From positions 1 to 24,704 of the IMG/VR virus record IMGVR_UViG_3300042303_000715: a stretch of DNA of 24,704 nt; one strand, given 5' to 3'. The translations under genes and the position numbers were made by a program. Positions within the stretch are counted from its first letter, which is position 1, and each line of letters begins with the position of its first letter. This DNA is from a virus. Of the stretch, positions 7,273 through 14,547 are shown piece after piece. The notes beneath the pieces are model-generated. The model was given only the letters and a program-made list of their open reading frames with translations, searched no databases and was not told the origin of the DNA.

Positions 7273-7686
7273 ATGATAAAACTAACTGAAATATTAGACG
7301 AAATATTATTTGAAAAAAAGCTATGCCCTAAAGGTAGAGCTTATTATAATCGTCGTAAAGCTGCTGGTGAAAAACCATCAGCCTATCTTTCTGGTCGTGC
7401 TGTTAAAGTGTGTAAAGGATTAATGGAAGAAGATGATTTAGACATGCATGAATCACTTCGTGATTGGTTTAAAAAAGAAGATTGGGTTCGTATTGATACA
7501 GCAGGTAATATAACTGGTCCTTGTGGTACAATGAAAAAAGGTAATAAAACAACTCGTTGTTTGCCTCGTGCTAAAGCAAATAGTTTAACTAAAGCTGAAC
7601 GCGCTGCTACATCAAAGAAAAAAGCAGCATCAGATAAACAATTTGTACCTAATACTAAAAAAGCAAAAGTAAAATTGAATAAATAA
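7273..7686 (+). CDS. Small basic phage protein with capsid-targeting-like leader
   Basis: The start is set at ATG 7273, not at the in-frame upstream ATG at 7216, because 7216 lies deep inside the previous gene and the protein from 7273 opens with MIKLTEILDE|IL, the shared leader. It has 137 residues. Residues 15-50 carry KKLCPKGRAYYNRRKAAGEK and P-S-A-Y-L-S-G-R-A-V-K-V-C-K-G; residues 60-115 carry S-L-R-D-W-F-K-K-E-D-W-V and C-G-T-M-K-K. The tail is Lys-rich. Both blocks are conserved small domains I have seen in marine phage proteins, without known function. High basic charge suggests nucleic-acid contact within the head. Stop TAA overlaps the next ATG (TAATG). Confidence 0.7.
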   Translation: MIKLTEILDEILFEKKLCPKGRAYYNRRKAAGEKPSAYLSGRAVKVCKGLMEEDDLDMHESLRDWFKKEDWVRIDTAGNITGPCGTMKKGNKTTRCLPRAKANSLTKAERAATSKKKAASDKQFVPNTKKAKVKLNK

Positions 7687-10307
7687 TGAGATCAATAGAT
7701 AAATTCATATTACACGTTGTTCATAATTTATTTCCTTTAAACGAATATAAGGAAGGGGAAATAAATAGATTAATGGCTCAATTTAAAGCCGAAGCCGAAG
7801 ATTTAAATATTCAGGTTAGTGATGAGCAACTTAAAAAATATATTGAGCGTTTTGATGTTTTAAAGAATTCACCTAAAGTAACAGATAAAGATTTACGTAA
7901 ATATTCTTTATCTAAATTAATTAAAATAGTTACAGCATCTCCAGGAGCTGAAGTAGATAATGAAGATGAAGAAGATAGTACTCCCGATATGGTATATCGT
8001 GAAGGTGATATTACTATATGGAATGGTGCTAAACAAGGTAATTGTATTACCTATGGAGCTAATCAACCAATGCAAGGGGGTAGTAGATGGTGTATTACTC
8101 AACCTGGAGGAAGCTATTTTGGAAGATATAGATATGGATCTGACTATAGGTATCCAACATTTTATTTAGCTAAAAATGATGCCTTACCCGATAGTGATAA
8201 ATTAAGTTTTGTTGCATTGCAAGTATTAGATAATGGTGAATATAAATTCACCAATAGAGCTAATAACCCGGGAATGGAAGGTCCATTTAGTTGGGAAGAA
8301 TTAAATAGACGTATTCCTTGGTTAAGTAGTATTCCTAATTTAAAAAACATTTTAAAATATATTCCTTTTTCTAAGTCTGAAAAAGAAAGTGAAGTTTTTA
8401 AAAACAATCCTATTAGTATTAAACAATGGATAAAAGAACCATTTAGTACTAAAAAACAATATTTACTAATTAGAGCAGGAACATCTCAATTATTTAGTGA
8501 TATATCTAATGATCTTTTTATTTCAAAATATCTCCCTCAATATCCACAGATTGCTACAGTAATAGCAGGAACTACTGGAATTATTGATATTGAGCGCTTA
8601 ATACCCCAGTTAGATAAATTTTCAAAACAAGATCAAGTATCTATTGCTAAACAAATAAGAAATAAATTTAAATTAAGTATCTTTAACCAAGATATACCCT
8701 TTGATCTTAAAAAATTCCTTGTAAAGACAGATAAAATTGGCCTTGAGTCAAATCAAAGAATATATGTAACTAAAGATAATCAATCTATTGTTTTATTAAC
8801 ATTAGGAGATAATATTAAAGTAGGATTGTATACTGAAGATGATGAATATCCTAATATTAAATTAAATAAACGCACTGCAAAATATCTACTTGAATATCCT
8901 GAATTAGATAAAATACCATTTAAAATTCTAATCGACCTAGTCTCAGAAGACGTTATCGATAAAACTTTAGTTGACAAAGTAATTGAAAATGCTAAAAACG
9001 ACCCTAACTCAGCTATTATAGTTAAAGATATAGATGGTACTGATATATTATTAGATTCAAATGCATTTGTATCATATAAAATTGAAAATGGAAAAATAAC
9101 TAAAATACCATTTAATAGTGAAGAGGTACAACAAGTATTTAATGATTCAAAAGATAATGAAGGACTTCAAACCAATGTTATAGGAATGTTAGATCAACAA
9201 TCCATTCCTGAAACAGTAGATAGAGATGGATTATTATCTGTTGTAAAAGCTATACCATACAGTAAAAGAATAACACCTGATGGTCGTATAGTAATGGTAA
9301 CAGACGATCCTAACATTTCTATGTTTAGTTTGGATCCAAACAGTATAAATAATTTAAGACCTAGCTATATATGGGGTGATGTAAATGGTAACTGGAGAAG
9401 AAGAGGTACGGGTGACTGGATAGATAGTATACCAGCATGGCAATCATATTTTACATATTTAAGAAGTATAAATAGAAGTTATAACGGTAATGAATTACAA
9501 AGAATACTAAAAACAGACGGTGGTAGAAGAGCTATAGCTGCTAAAAAAGCATTTATTAGAGCTAATCCTCCAATAACAGATGATAGCATATATCGTCCTG
9601 TAATGAATGGAGATACTGCTTTACTTATTAATTTACAAGATCCAAGAAGTAGCTTTAAAGTATCTGATTCAACAGGTAAATTAAATCAAGCAAATGTACC
9701 ATTAGCATTAGCAAGGCAATTAACAGGACAAGGCCAACCAGCTGCTGGCCAAGTAGCAGCTCAAGCAGGTGGTGTTGCACGAAGAGGTAGACCTGCAGGT
9801 CAACCAAATGCTCCTCAACCAGCAGCACCTGCCGCTGCCGGTAATACAAATGTAGGAGCATATATGCAAGCAGCAGGAATAATGAATGGATTTATGGATT
9901 TACCTCGTACTATTCTTCGTAAATTAAATGTTAATAATGCTAGGGGTGTTTCTACAGCAAATAATAGAGGAGCGTCTCGTCGTCAAAACATATTAGGGAA
10001 TGCTGGTCGAGTTATAAGCTCAGTAGAAGTAGGATCTAGCACAATATACCTTATACGTCTACCAAATGGAAGCTCAGTTGCTTCAGTTGTAGTACAGCCA
10101 GGCAATGGCCATTATATCATTACTCCTCAATCAGCATATCAACTAGACTCCCCATCTCAGCTATTATCTGCATTACAACAACGCAATTTGGCAGAGATCC
10201 ATCAGTATCTTGTAAATGAGTACATGGAGCGCAATCCTGAACAATTAACTGAATTTAAAGAATTATTACGTAAACATATAAACGAAAAGAAAAATGCAAA
10301 TAAATAA
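7686..10307 (+). CDS. Large putative virion protein with Cys/Trp/Tyr-rich domain
   Basis: This 873-residue protein begins with a hydrophobic segment, MRSIDKFILHVVHNLFPLNE|YKEG, ending L-N-E as in the other leaders. A conserved-looking domain spans about 103-212: VYREGDITIWNGAKQGNC120, R-W-C136-I-T, F-G-R-Y-R-Y, T-F-Y-L-A, then K-F-T-N-R-A-N-N and W-E-E-L close to a P-W-L. I remember this arrangement from large virion proteins of several phages, but not its function. The middle (220-650) has no recognisable motif. A Gln/Ala/Gly/Pro-rich linker covers about 680-720, and the C-terminus (about 725-873) is alpha/beta with E-x-L-L-R-K-H near the end. It is possibly an ejected effector or inner head protein. 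Neighbouring overlaps (1 and 14 bases) place it in the same unit. Confidence 0.66.
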   Translation: MRSIDKFILHVVHNLFPLNEYKEGEINRLMAQFKAEAEDLNIQVSDEQLKKYIERFDVLKNSPKVTDKDLRKYSLSKLIKIVTASPGAEVDNEDEEDSTPDMVYREGDITIWNGAKQGNCITYGANQPMQGGSRWCITQPGGSYFGRYRYGSDYRYPTFYLAKNDALPDSDKLSFVALQVLDNGEYKFTNRANNPGMEGPFSWEELNRRIPWLSSIPNLKNILKYIPFSKSEKESEVFKNNPISIKQWIKEPFSTKKQYLLIRAGTSQLFSDISNDLFISKYLPQYPQIATVIAGTTGIIDIERLIPQLDKFSKQDQVSIAKQIRNKFKLSIFNQDIPFDLKKFLVKTDKIGLESNQRIYVTKDNQSIVLLTLGDNIKVGLYTEDDEYPNIKLNKRTAKYLLEYPELDKIPFKILIDLVSEDVIDKTLVDKVIENAKNDPNSAIIVKDIDGTDILLDSNAFVSYKIENGKITKIPFNSEEVQQVFNDSKDNEGLQTNVIGMLDQQSIPETVDRDGLLSVVKAIPYSKRITPDGRIVMVTDDPNISMFSLDPNSINNLRPSYIWGDVNGNWRRRGTGDWIDSIPAWQSYFTYLRSINRSYNGNELQRILKTDGGRRAIAAKKAFIRANPPITDDSIYRPVMNGDTALLINLQDPRSSFKVSDSTGKLNQANVPLALARQLTGQGQPAAGQVAAQAGGVARRGRPAGQPNAPQPAAPAAAGNTNVGAYMQAAGIMNGFMDLPRTILRKLNVNNARGVSTANNRGASRRQNILGNAGRVISSVEVGSSTIYLIRLPNGSSVASVVVQPGNGHYIITPQSAYQLDSPSQLLSALQQRNLAEIHQYLVNEYMERNPEQLTEFKELLRKHINEKKNANK

Positions 10308-10539
10308 ATTAAAAGAAGCAATTCGCGAAGCTATTGATAAAGTATTATCTGAAAACGCTCCGGCTCCTAGCAAACCAAAACCATCCCCAGGACCTGCAGT
10401 AGCACCTGGTAAACCAAGTACAGATAAGCCAAAACCTCGTCGTCCATTAGGAAATCCTGATGTTAAACCTGGTCCTAAAGCAATGAACGAAGAAGAAATG
10501 CTTAAAAAGATAGTAGCACGCTTTAAATCTAAAAAATAA
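10294..10539 (+). CDS. Small Pro/Lys-rich protein with IREAI-type leader
   Basis: This 81-residue protein opens MQINKLKEAIREAIDKVLSE|N: an amphipathic helix ending L18-S-E20. The middle (about 21-65) is almost all Pro, Lys, Ala and Gly and must be disordered; the C-terminus NEEEMLKKIVARFKSKK is a short basic helix. From memory, close relatives with the same P-R-R-P-L-G-N-P core occur in flavobacterial and pelagic phages. It overlaps the large gene upstream by 14 bases and the next gene by one base. No function is known; small disordered internal head or scaffold-associated proteins would fit. Confidence 0.7.
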   Translation: MQINKLKEAIREAIDKVLSENAPAPSKPKPSPGPAVAPGKPSTDKPKPRRPLGNPDVKPGPKAMNEEEMLKKIVARFKSKK

Positions 10540-11558
10540 TGGGACAATTATTAGAAGTAGATTACGAGAAAATATTCTCACCCCAAACAATGACTGCCCT
10601 AAAAGGCAAATCAGGTGAATCATTACGTCAAATGCTTGGCGATAAAAATCTAATGCAAGCTTTAACTAAATCTAAAGCTGTATTAGATGAAATAATTGAG
10701 GCTGAAGATGGATATCGTGATGAACTTGAAATGGTAGCTGCTCAAATGGTAACTGATGCTTATCCAATTATCGACTATGCAAATATCAAAATTGATGCTA
10801 AAATAGTTGGATTAGGTGATTTAGATATTCAACCTGGAGGTGGTGATGAAGTAAGCATAGATAATATACCTGCTGAAGCTGAAAAAGCAAAACGCCGTAT
10901 TATTAATGGTATTACTCAAGGCGCCTCAATTAGAGGTGCTTTTGGATTTATGTTATTTAGAGAATATCTTAACGACATCAACCCAGCATTAGTAGATAAA
11001 TACAGTGAAATATTAAAATTAGCATTTGGTATTTACGATGATGAAAACGCCATTGCCATGATGTTAGCTGCATTAGCACAAGGACAGAAAATGCAAGGTG
11101 GTGAAAGTGAAATGGAATATGATGAGGAAAATGAACAATTTGTTATTAAAGCTAAAGCGATTTGCTTTCCAATGTTAGTACATGAAATTGTAAAAGGATT
11201 ATACGAGATTGTAGGTACAGAAGGATTTGGTGCTGATAGGGAAAAAAACCAAGCTATTGTAGGTGCTGTAGATAAATTATCAAATGAACCTCGTGATTTA
11301 CAATACGGTAAATTCATATATGATGCTATTAGTAAGATATATAATGAATCAAATATAGACGATGCTCGCGTTCGTGAATTATTCTTTGCTGAAGTATATA
11401 AATTAATTGATGATGAATTTTTTCCATTCATCGAAAATGCAATCAATGGTGAATTAAAACCACTACAACGCAAATGGGCAATGGATACAATGCGCGACAT
11501 TGATCGTGACTTGAAGAAAGACGACACCGGCCTATCCGATCTAGATGAAACCCTATAA
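10539..11558 (+). CDS. Conserved phage virion-type protein, unknown function
   Basis: This 339-residue, mostly helical and acidic protein starts MGQLLEVDYEKIF. Notable segments are S-G-E-S-L-R-Q-M-L-G-D-K near 30, a Gly-rich turn (IQPGGGDEV) near 105, and the hydrophobic helix P-M-L-V-H-E-I-V-K-G-L-Y-E-I-V-G-T-E-G-F near 216-235. I recognise the family as a conserved T4-like aquatic phage protein of unknown role. Only L-L-E at 4-6 recalls the leader motif, so packaging is uncertain. The gene ends directly on a promoter-like motif (11554-11573), marking the end of a transcription block. The H-E-I-V motif is not HExxH, so no protease is claimed. Confidence 0.62.
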   Translation: MGQLLEVDYEKIFSPQTMTALKGKSGESLRQMLGDKNLMQALTKSKAVLDEIIEAEDGYRDELEMVAAQMVTDAYPIIDYANIKIDAKIVGLGDLDIQPGGGDEVSIDNIPAEAEKAKRRIINGITQGASIRGAFGFMLFREYLNDINPALVDKYSEILKLAFGIYDDENAIAMMLAALAQGQKMQGGESEMEYDEENEQFVIKAKAICFPMLVHEIVKGLYEIVGTEGFGADREKNQAIVGAVDKLSNEPRDLQYGKFIYDAISKIYNESNIDDARVRELFFAEVYKLIDDEFFPFIENAINGELKPLQRKWAMDTMRDIDRDLKKDDTGLSDLDETL

Positions 11559-11573
11559 TATTTATACACATAA
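11554..11573 (+). promoter_or_regulatory. Candidate late promoter motif, 20-bp exact repeat of 16853-16872
   Basis: TATAATATTTATACACATAA occurs here and again, base for base, at 16853-16872, each time overlapping the end of one gene and lying before the next start (20 bases before ATG 11593). It contains the AATATTTATA core. Exact conservation over 20 bases at two distant gaps indicates a functional signal, most simply a phage promoter. Confidence 0.58.
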
Positions 11574-11592
11574 ACACGACAAAAACAAAATC

Positions 11593-12069
11593 ATGAATAT
11601 CACAGAAGTACGTAACGTTGTTCGTCTAGCAATTGCTGAAGCAATGGAAAAAGGTGGATTATCTAAAAGTGGTGGAACACTAGTAGAACTTAAGAAAGAA
11701 TTAGCTAGTTTAAAGAAAATGAAAGAATCTTTAGGTTCCTTCACAATTAACGAAGGTGGTGACGGCCAGTTTGTAGCTGAATACGCCCACATGCAAAAAT
11801 TCGTTAACGAATTAGAAAAAATTAAAATGGCTCATTCTAAATTATCTGAAATGTTGGATAATCAAATTTCTAATGTTGAGGGTAGAGTAACAACTGAAAC
11901 TCAAAAGGTTAAAGAAATGATGGGTCTTATCGAAAAAGCTCCTAAAAAGTCTGCTGCAAAGAAGGACGATAAAAAAGCTCCTGCTAAAAAAGACGATAAG
12001 AAAGAAGAACCTAAAGAAAAACCTAAAGCCGAAAAACCTGCTCCTAAAAAAGCAAACGATAAAAAATAA
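11593..12069 (+). CDS. Helical protein with Lys/Pro/Ala-rich tail and IREAI-type leader
   Basis: The start at ATG 11593 is chosen over the in-frame ATG at 11545 because 11545 lies inside the previous gene and upstream of the promoter-like motif, and because the protein from 11593 opens with the leader-like MNITEVRNVVRLAIAEAMEK. It has 158 residues. Residues 25-115 are helical and coiled-coil-like (LVELKKELASLKKMKESL, then KFVNELEKIKMAHSKLSEML). Residues 118-158 are Lys/Ala/Pro/Asp repeats (KKDDKKAPAKKDDKKEE), resembling histone-H1-like tails. It may bind DNA or act in the scaffold core. No enzyme motif is visible. Confidence 0.66.
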   Translation: MNITEVRNVVRLAIAEAMEKGGLSKSGGTLVELKKELASLKKMKESLGSFTINEGGDGQFVAEYAHMQKFVNELEKIKMAHSKLSEMLDNQISNVEGRVTTETQKVKEMMGLIEKAPKKSAAKKDDKKAPAKKDDKKEEPKEKPKAEKPAPKKANDKK

Positions 12070-12075
12070 TCGCAC

Positions 12076-12447
12076 ATGATTAAGCTACTTGATCTTATAG
12101 AAAAACTTGACCCCGTAGGTCAAGAAGATGATGATATCAATAATGATGGTAAAGTAGATAAGACTGATAATTACTTATCTAAGCGTCGTAAAGCAGTAGC
12201 TGCTAATATGAAAGAAAATCATTTAAGTTGGCCCCCAACTCAAGATCATGAAGCAACAATGGCTAAAAGTGAATTAAGAGATATGGTTAACAATGCTGCC
12301 AAAATATATCAAATAATTCAACCTAACCAACAACTACCAGGTTGGGTATCAGCATATATTACCTTAGCTTCAGATTATATGCATAGCATAGCTGAATACC
12401 TAACTGAAGAAGAAATTCAATATAGCCAAAATCCAGATAGTGAATAA
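12076..12447 (+). CDS. Phage protein with EF-hand/dockerin-like calcium loop and leader
   Basis: This 123-residue protein begins MIKLLDLIEKLDPVG. Residues 20-31 are a perfect EF-hand loop: D20-I-N22-N-D24-G25-K-V27-D28-K-T-D31, followed by N-Y-L-S-K-R-R-K-A-V, as in dockerin and phage EF-loop proteins. Residues 60-110 (AKSELRDMVNNAAKIYQIIQ, then Q-L-P-G-W-V-S-A-Y-I-T-L-A-S-D-Y) form a helical domain I recognise from many marine T4-like phages. Calcium binding is a fair prediction from the loop; the role is unknown. It overlaps the next gene by eight bases. Confidence 0.7.
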   Translation: MIKLLDLIEKLDPVGQEDDDINNDGKVDKTDNYLSKRRKAVAANMKENHLSWPPTQDHEATMAKSELRDMVNNAAKIYQIIQPNQQLPGWVSAYITLASDYMHSIAEYLTEEEIQYSQNPDSE

Positions 12448-12967
12448 ACAACTCTTACTAGAGAAATATATTAAAGTAGCTGTTCGTAAAGCCCTCAAAG
12501 AAGAGGAAGCAAAACAACAGCGCGCCACGAAAGCGATGTATTTAGTATATCGCTTTCCTGGTTTAAAGAAAACGATGATAGACTTAATGTCTCCATCATT
12601 TGGTCGTTTTATTCAAGACGTTAGTTTAGTTGCTCCAAAACCAACTACATTTAACATTAAATTGATCAATGATCAAGAATTTTATGTTACATATGATGGT
12701 AGAAAAAATTGGACCTCAAAAATATCTGGTAAAAGATATAACATGCAGGAATTAAGTGAAATTGAAAGAGGATCTCAAGCAATAGCTGATTTATTGGAAT
12801 TAAGTTATGCTTTAGATGAAAAAGCATTAGGCGGAGGTGAAGCTCCACCACCACCAGACGCTGGAGCAGAAGCATTTACAGCAGCCGCAGCTCCTGAAAT
12901 AACACCACCAGCTGAAGAACCAGCTCCTGAAGCACCAGCCGAAGAAACCCCACCAGCAGAAGCATAA
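12440..12967 (+). CDS. Conserved phage protein with Pro/Glu-rich tail
   Basis: The start is GTG 12440, as no earlier ATG exists and the protein then opens MNKQLLLEKYIKVAVRKALK|E, a leader-like amphipathic helix with L-K-E at 19-21. It has 175 residues. A compact domain at about 30-125 contains Y-L-V-Y-R-F-P-G-L-K-K-T-M-I-D-L-M-S-P and V-A-P-K-P-T-T-F-N-I-K-L, then Y-V-T-Y-D-G-R-K and a Y-N-M-Q motif; I know this domain from aquatic phages but not its job. The tail (about 130-175) is Pro/Ala/Glu-rich and disordered. The start overlaps the upstream gene by eight bases, suggesting coupled translation. Confidence 0.66.
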   Translation: MNKQLLLEKYIKVAVRKALKEEEAKQQRATKAMYLVYRFPGLKKTMIDLMSPSFGRFIQDVSLVAPKPTTFNIKLINDQEFYVTYDGRKNWTSKISGKRYNMQELSEIERGSQAIADLLELSYALDEKALGGGEAPPPPDAGAEAFTAAAAPEITPPAEEPAPEAPAEETPPAEA

Positions 12968-12968
12968 T

Positions 12969-14000
12969 ATGGAAGTTATAGATAAAATATTAAGTGAGTG
13001 GTCATTTCGTTGCCACGATGGGATTGTTGATATGAACGATCCTATTAAATTATCTGTATTGGATGAAGTTTTAAGTGAATATGGATTAGAATCTTTTAAC
13101 GAAATGAAAACTTCTCCTACGAATAAAGCTATAGATGCTATATTAAGTTCTCCTGAAGCTGCAGACAAACTATCTTATCATAGTAGGCCAAAAAGAGTAA
13201 AAAACATAGGTAATATAAGCAATGATTCTTTTGCCGATATTATTTCTAATGTACTAGATATTGCTCCTGAAGAAATTAAAATTATCCCCCCTAAAGGCCA
13301 GGATAATCCTAGTGGTAGAAATTTTGCATTTAAATTTCCATATCAAGGAAAAGAAGCTTTAATTGTATTAGGATTAGATAAATCTGCAGGAACCGATATA
13401 GAAGAATATGAAATAAATAACATTAACAATGTTATAAAACAAGAAGGAGGAAGTATAAATATACAAGTGGGAGAATCAATTTATAATAATATTACTAAAG
13501 TAGAAAAAATAATTGGAAATAAACAAGCTGATTTTGAATTTTTTGGAGATCAAAATTTATTTGTCCAACATAAAGATCTTAAAGGATCCCAACAATACTC
13601 TGGAATATATGATATAAGTAGTGATCCTGAAGTAAAAGCTTTTGTTGATGATGTTAAAAGTAATACTAAAGATAGTGTTTTACAACCTCGACAAAATTAT
13701 AAAAGAAAAATACAAAGCGATGAATTAAAAGCTTTAGCTTGTTATGGTCGTGGAACTGAATTTGGTAAAGATAAAGTTCAAGTTATTTGTTTTGGAAACA
13801 TTAGTTTAGAAAAAAATGAAGATAGTGGAAATTTTGAAATAAAAAGTCCTAAAATTTTTATTTATCCTTCAACCCCTTCTGGAGATTATGAGCCTTATAT
13901 GTATGTAACATACAGAACTGGTATGAATCAACAAGGCATTAAAAACGCTAGATTTGGATTTTACCCTGAAAAATATTATAGAGCTGCAAGAGAAATTTAA
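12969..14000 (+). CDS. Possible PD-(D/E)XK nuclease-like protein with capsid-targeting-like leader
   Basis: This 343-residue protein starts MEVIDKILSE|W and has a second similar segment, V-L-D-E-V-L-S-E, at 30-37. The core resembles a phage family in which K-x-A-D-F is followed by a strand, then Q/S-x-K and Q-Q-Y-S-G: here K185-Q-A-D188-F-E-F-F, F-V-Q200-H-K202, then G-S-Q-Q-Y-S-G (206-212). D188, Q200 and K202 match the metal-binding Asp and the (E/Q)-x-K pair of restriction-endonuclease folds. A later A-C-Y-G-R-G-T-E-F-G (257-266) is also typical of that family. Nuclease activity is not shown. The gene ends next to the 45-bp repeat. Confidence 0.55.
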   Translation: MEVIDKILSEWSFRCHDGIVDMNDPIKLSVLDEVLSEYGLESFNEMKTSPTNKAIDAILSSPEAADKLSYHSRPKRVKNIGNISNDSFADIISNVLDIAPEEIKIIPPKGQDNPSGRNFAFKFPYQGKEALIVLGLDKSAGTDIEEYEINNINNVIKQEGGSINIQVGESIYNNITKVEKIIGNKQADFEFFGDQNLFVQHKDLKGSQQYSGIYDISSDPEVKAFVDDVKSNTKDSVLQPRQNYKRKIQSDELKALACYGRGTEFGKDKVQVICFGNISLEKNEDSGNFEIKSPKIFIYPSTPSGDYEPYMYVTYRTGMNQQGIKNARFGFYPEKYYRAAREI

Positions 14001-14002
14001 TT

Positions 14003-14047
14003 TATAGAACAGATTTATAGCCTGTTCGCTCGCAAGAGATAAAATAT
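14003..14047 (+). repeat. 45-bp perfect direct repeat, copy 1
   Basis: This copy is identical over 45 bases to 14420-14464. It contains a stem GAACAG (14007-14012) / CTGTTC (14022-14027) with a 9-base loop, then CTC-GCAA-GAG (14029-14038), a GNRA-tetraloop mini-hairpin. It begins three bases after the stop of the upstream gene and is followed at once by the AATATTTATA motif. Together the copies bracket one small gene. Confidence 0.92.
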
Positions 14048-14048
14048 A

Positions 14049-14062
14049 AATATTTATAAATA
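14049..14062 (+). promoter_or_regulatory. Candidate late promoter motif before the small repeat-bracketed gene
   Basis: AATATTTATA at 14049-14058 overlaps TATAAATA at 14055-14062, which is the exact T4 late -10 box in the sense direction. The start codon is at 14070, so a transcript beginning near here would have almost no leader. Either reading of the palindromic region is possible. Confidence 0.48.
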
Positions 14063-14069
14063 AAAAAAA

Positions 14070-14417
14070 ATGAAAAAGCAAATTAACGAAATTAAAAGAA
14101 TGCAGCAATTAGCTGGTTTAATTAATGAATCACAACTAAATGAAGAAAATAATAATTTTGAATTTATATTAGATCCTAACACAGAAACTGCTACTATAAA
14201 AGGATTTGGAGAAGAGTATGAAGGAACATATGACCCCAATAACCCATCAGATGAAATACTTTTTATTCATTATTTTAAAGATGAAGAATACCATGGAGAA
14301 GGAGATATACCTCAATTATTTAGTTATTTAAAACAACACGGAGGAATAACATTTATTGATGATGAAGAAGCTACACTTACCATCTCCCCAAATCAATTAG
14401 AAATAACTAAACAATAA
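14070..14417 (+). CDS. Small acidic protein with NEIKRMQxLAG leader, between direct repeats
   Basis: This 115-residue protein opens MKKQINEIKRMQQLAGLINE|S and then Q-L-N-E, a leader type I remember as very common in phages of Bacteroidota and pelagic bacteria, ending I-N-E and L-N-E. The remainder is acidic and mixed alpha/beta (FEFILDPNTETATIKGFGEE, then F-I-H-Y-F-K-D-E-E, and GGITFIDDEEATLTISPNQL). No family was recognised for the body. It sits alone between the two 45-bp repeats, with its own promoter-like motif upstream and a terminator downstream, so it looks like a self-contained cassette. Confidence 0.66.
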   Translation: MKKQINEIKRMQQLAGLINESQLNEENNNFEFILDPNTETATIKGFGEEYEGTYDPNNPSDEILFIHYFKDEEYHGEGDIPQLFSYLKQHGGITFIDDEEATLTISPNQLEITKQ

Positions 14418-14419
14418 CA

Positions 14420-14464
14420 TATAGAACAGATTTATAGCCTGTTCGCTCGCAAGAGATAAAATAT
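14420..14464 (+). repeat. 45-bp perfect direct repeat, copy 2
   Basis: This second copy lies 417 bases downstream of the first and is identical over the full 45 bases, including both small hairpins. It starts just after the stop of the small gene and runs into the terminator region. Flanking bases differ on both sides, so the repeat ends are sharp. Confidence 0.92.
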
Positions 14465-14473
14465 TGGAGCTGT

Positions 14474-14500
14474 AGCCCACCCTAAAGGTGGGCTTTCTCT
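14474..14500 (+). terminator. Intrinsic terminator
   Basis: AGCCCACC (14474-14481) pairs with GGTGGGCT (14487-14494) around a CTAAA loop, followed by TTCTCT and then ATTTT. The GC-rich stem stands out from AT-rich surroundings. It ends the block that includes the repeat cassette and isolates the following oxidoreductase gene. Confidence 0.82.
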
Positions 14501-14507
14501 ATTTTAG

Positions 14508-14534
14508 GCAAAATAAATTTATTATATTTACATG
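14508..14534 (+). promoter_or_regulatory. Possible second-type promoter before the oxidoreductase
   Basis: GCAAAAT (14508-14514) followed by TTATATTTACATG (14522-14534) resembles the gap at 16109-16132, which has GCAAAAT then TTATATCTTTAC. TATATTTAC partly fits the Bacteroidota -7 box TAnnTTTG. It lies between a terminator and the start at 14548, where a promoter is needed. Weak evidence. Confidence 0.35.
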
Positions 14535-14547
14535 TTTAATTTAATTT

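Noticed and set aside
9655-9861. Minus-strand 68-residue frame over the Gln/Ala-rich linker
   Set aside because: Leu-rich antisense of a low-complexity region; a composition artefact.
11191-11202. H-E-I-V in the 339-residue protein as a zinc protease motif
   Set aside because: The second His of HExxH is missing and no downstream ligand pattern was seen.
11033-11569. 178-residue open frame on the minus strand
   Set aside because: It lies opposite a well-supported gene, is Ser-rich without recognisable motifs, and no other minus-strand gene exists in the window.
11545-11592. Upstream in-frame start for the gene at 11593
   Set aside because: It would start inside the preceding gene and upstream of the promoter-like motif; the leader-like N-terminus begins at 11593.
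14003-14047. Direct repeat as a tRNA remnant (GTTCG element)
   Set aside because: GTTCG is followed by CTCGCA, without a T-arm stem or acceptor, so no cloverleaf can be drawn.
14003-14464. Repeats as attachment sites of an integrated element or as a CRISPR
   Set aside because: Only two copies bracket a 115-residue gene with no integrase, and there is no regular spacer series.
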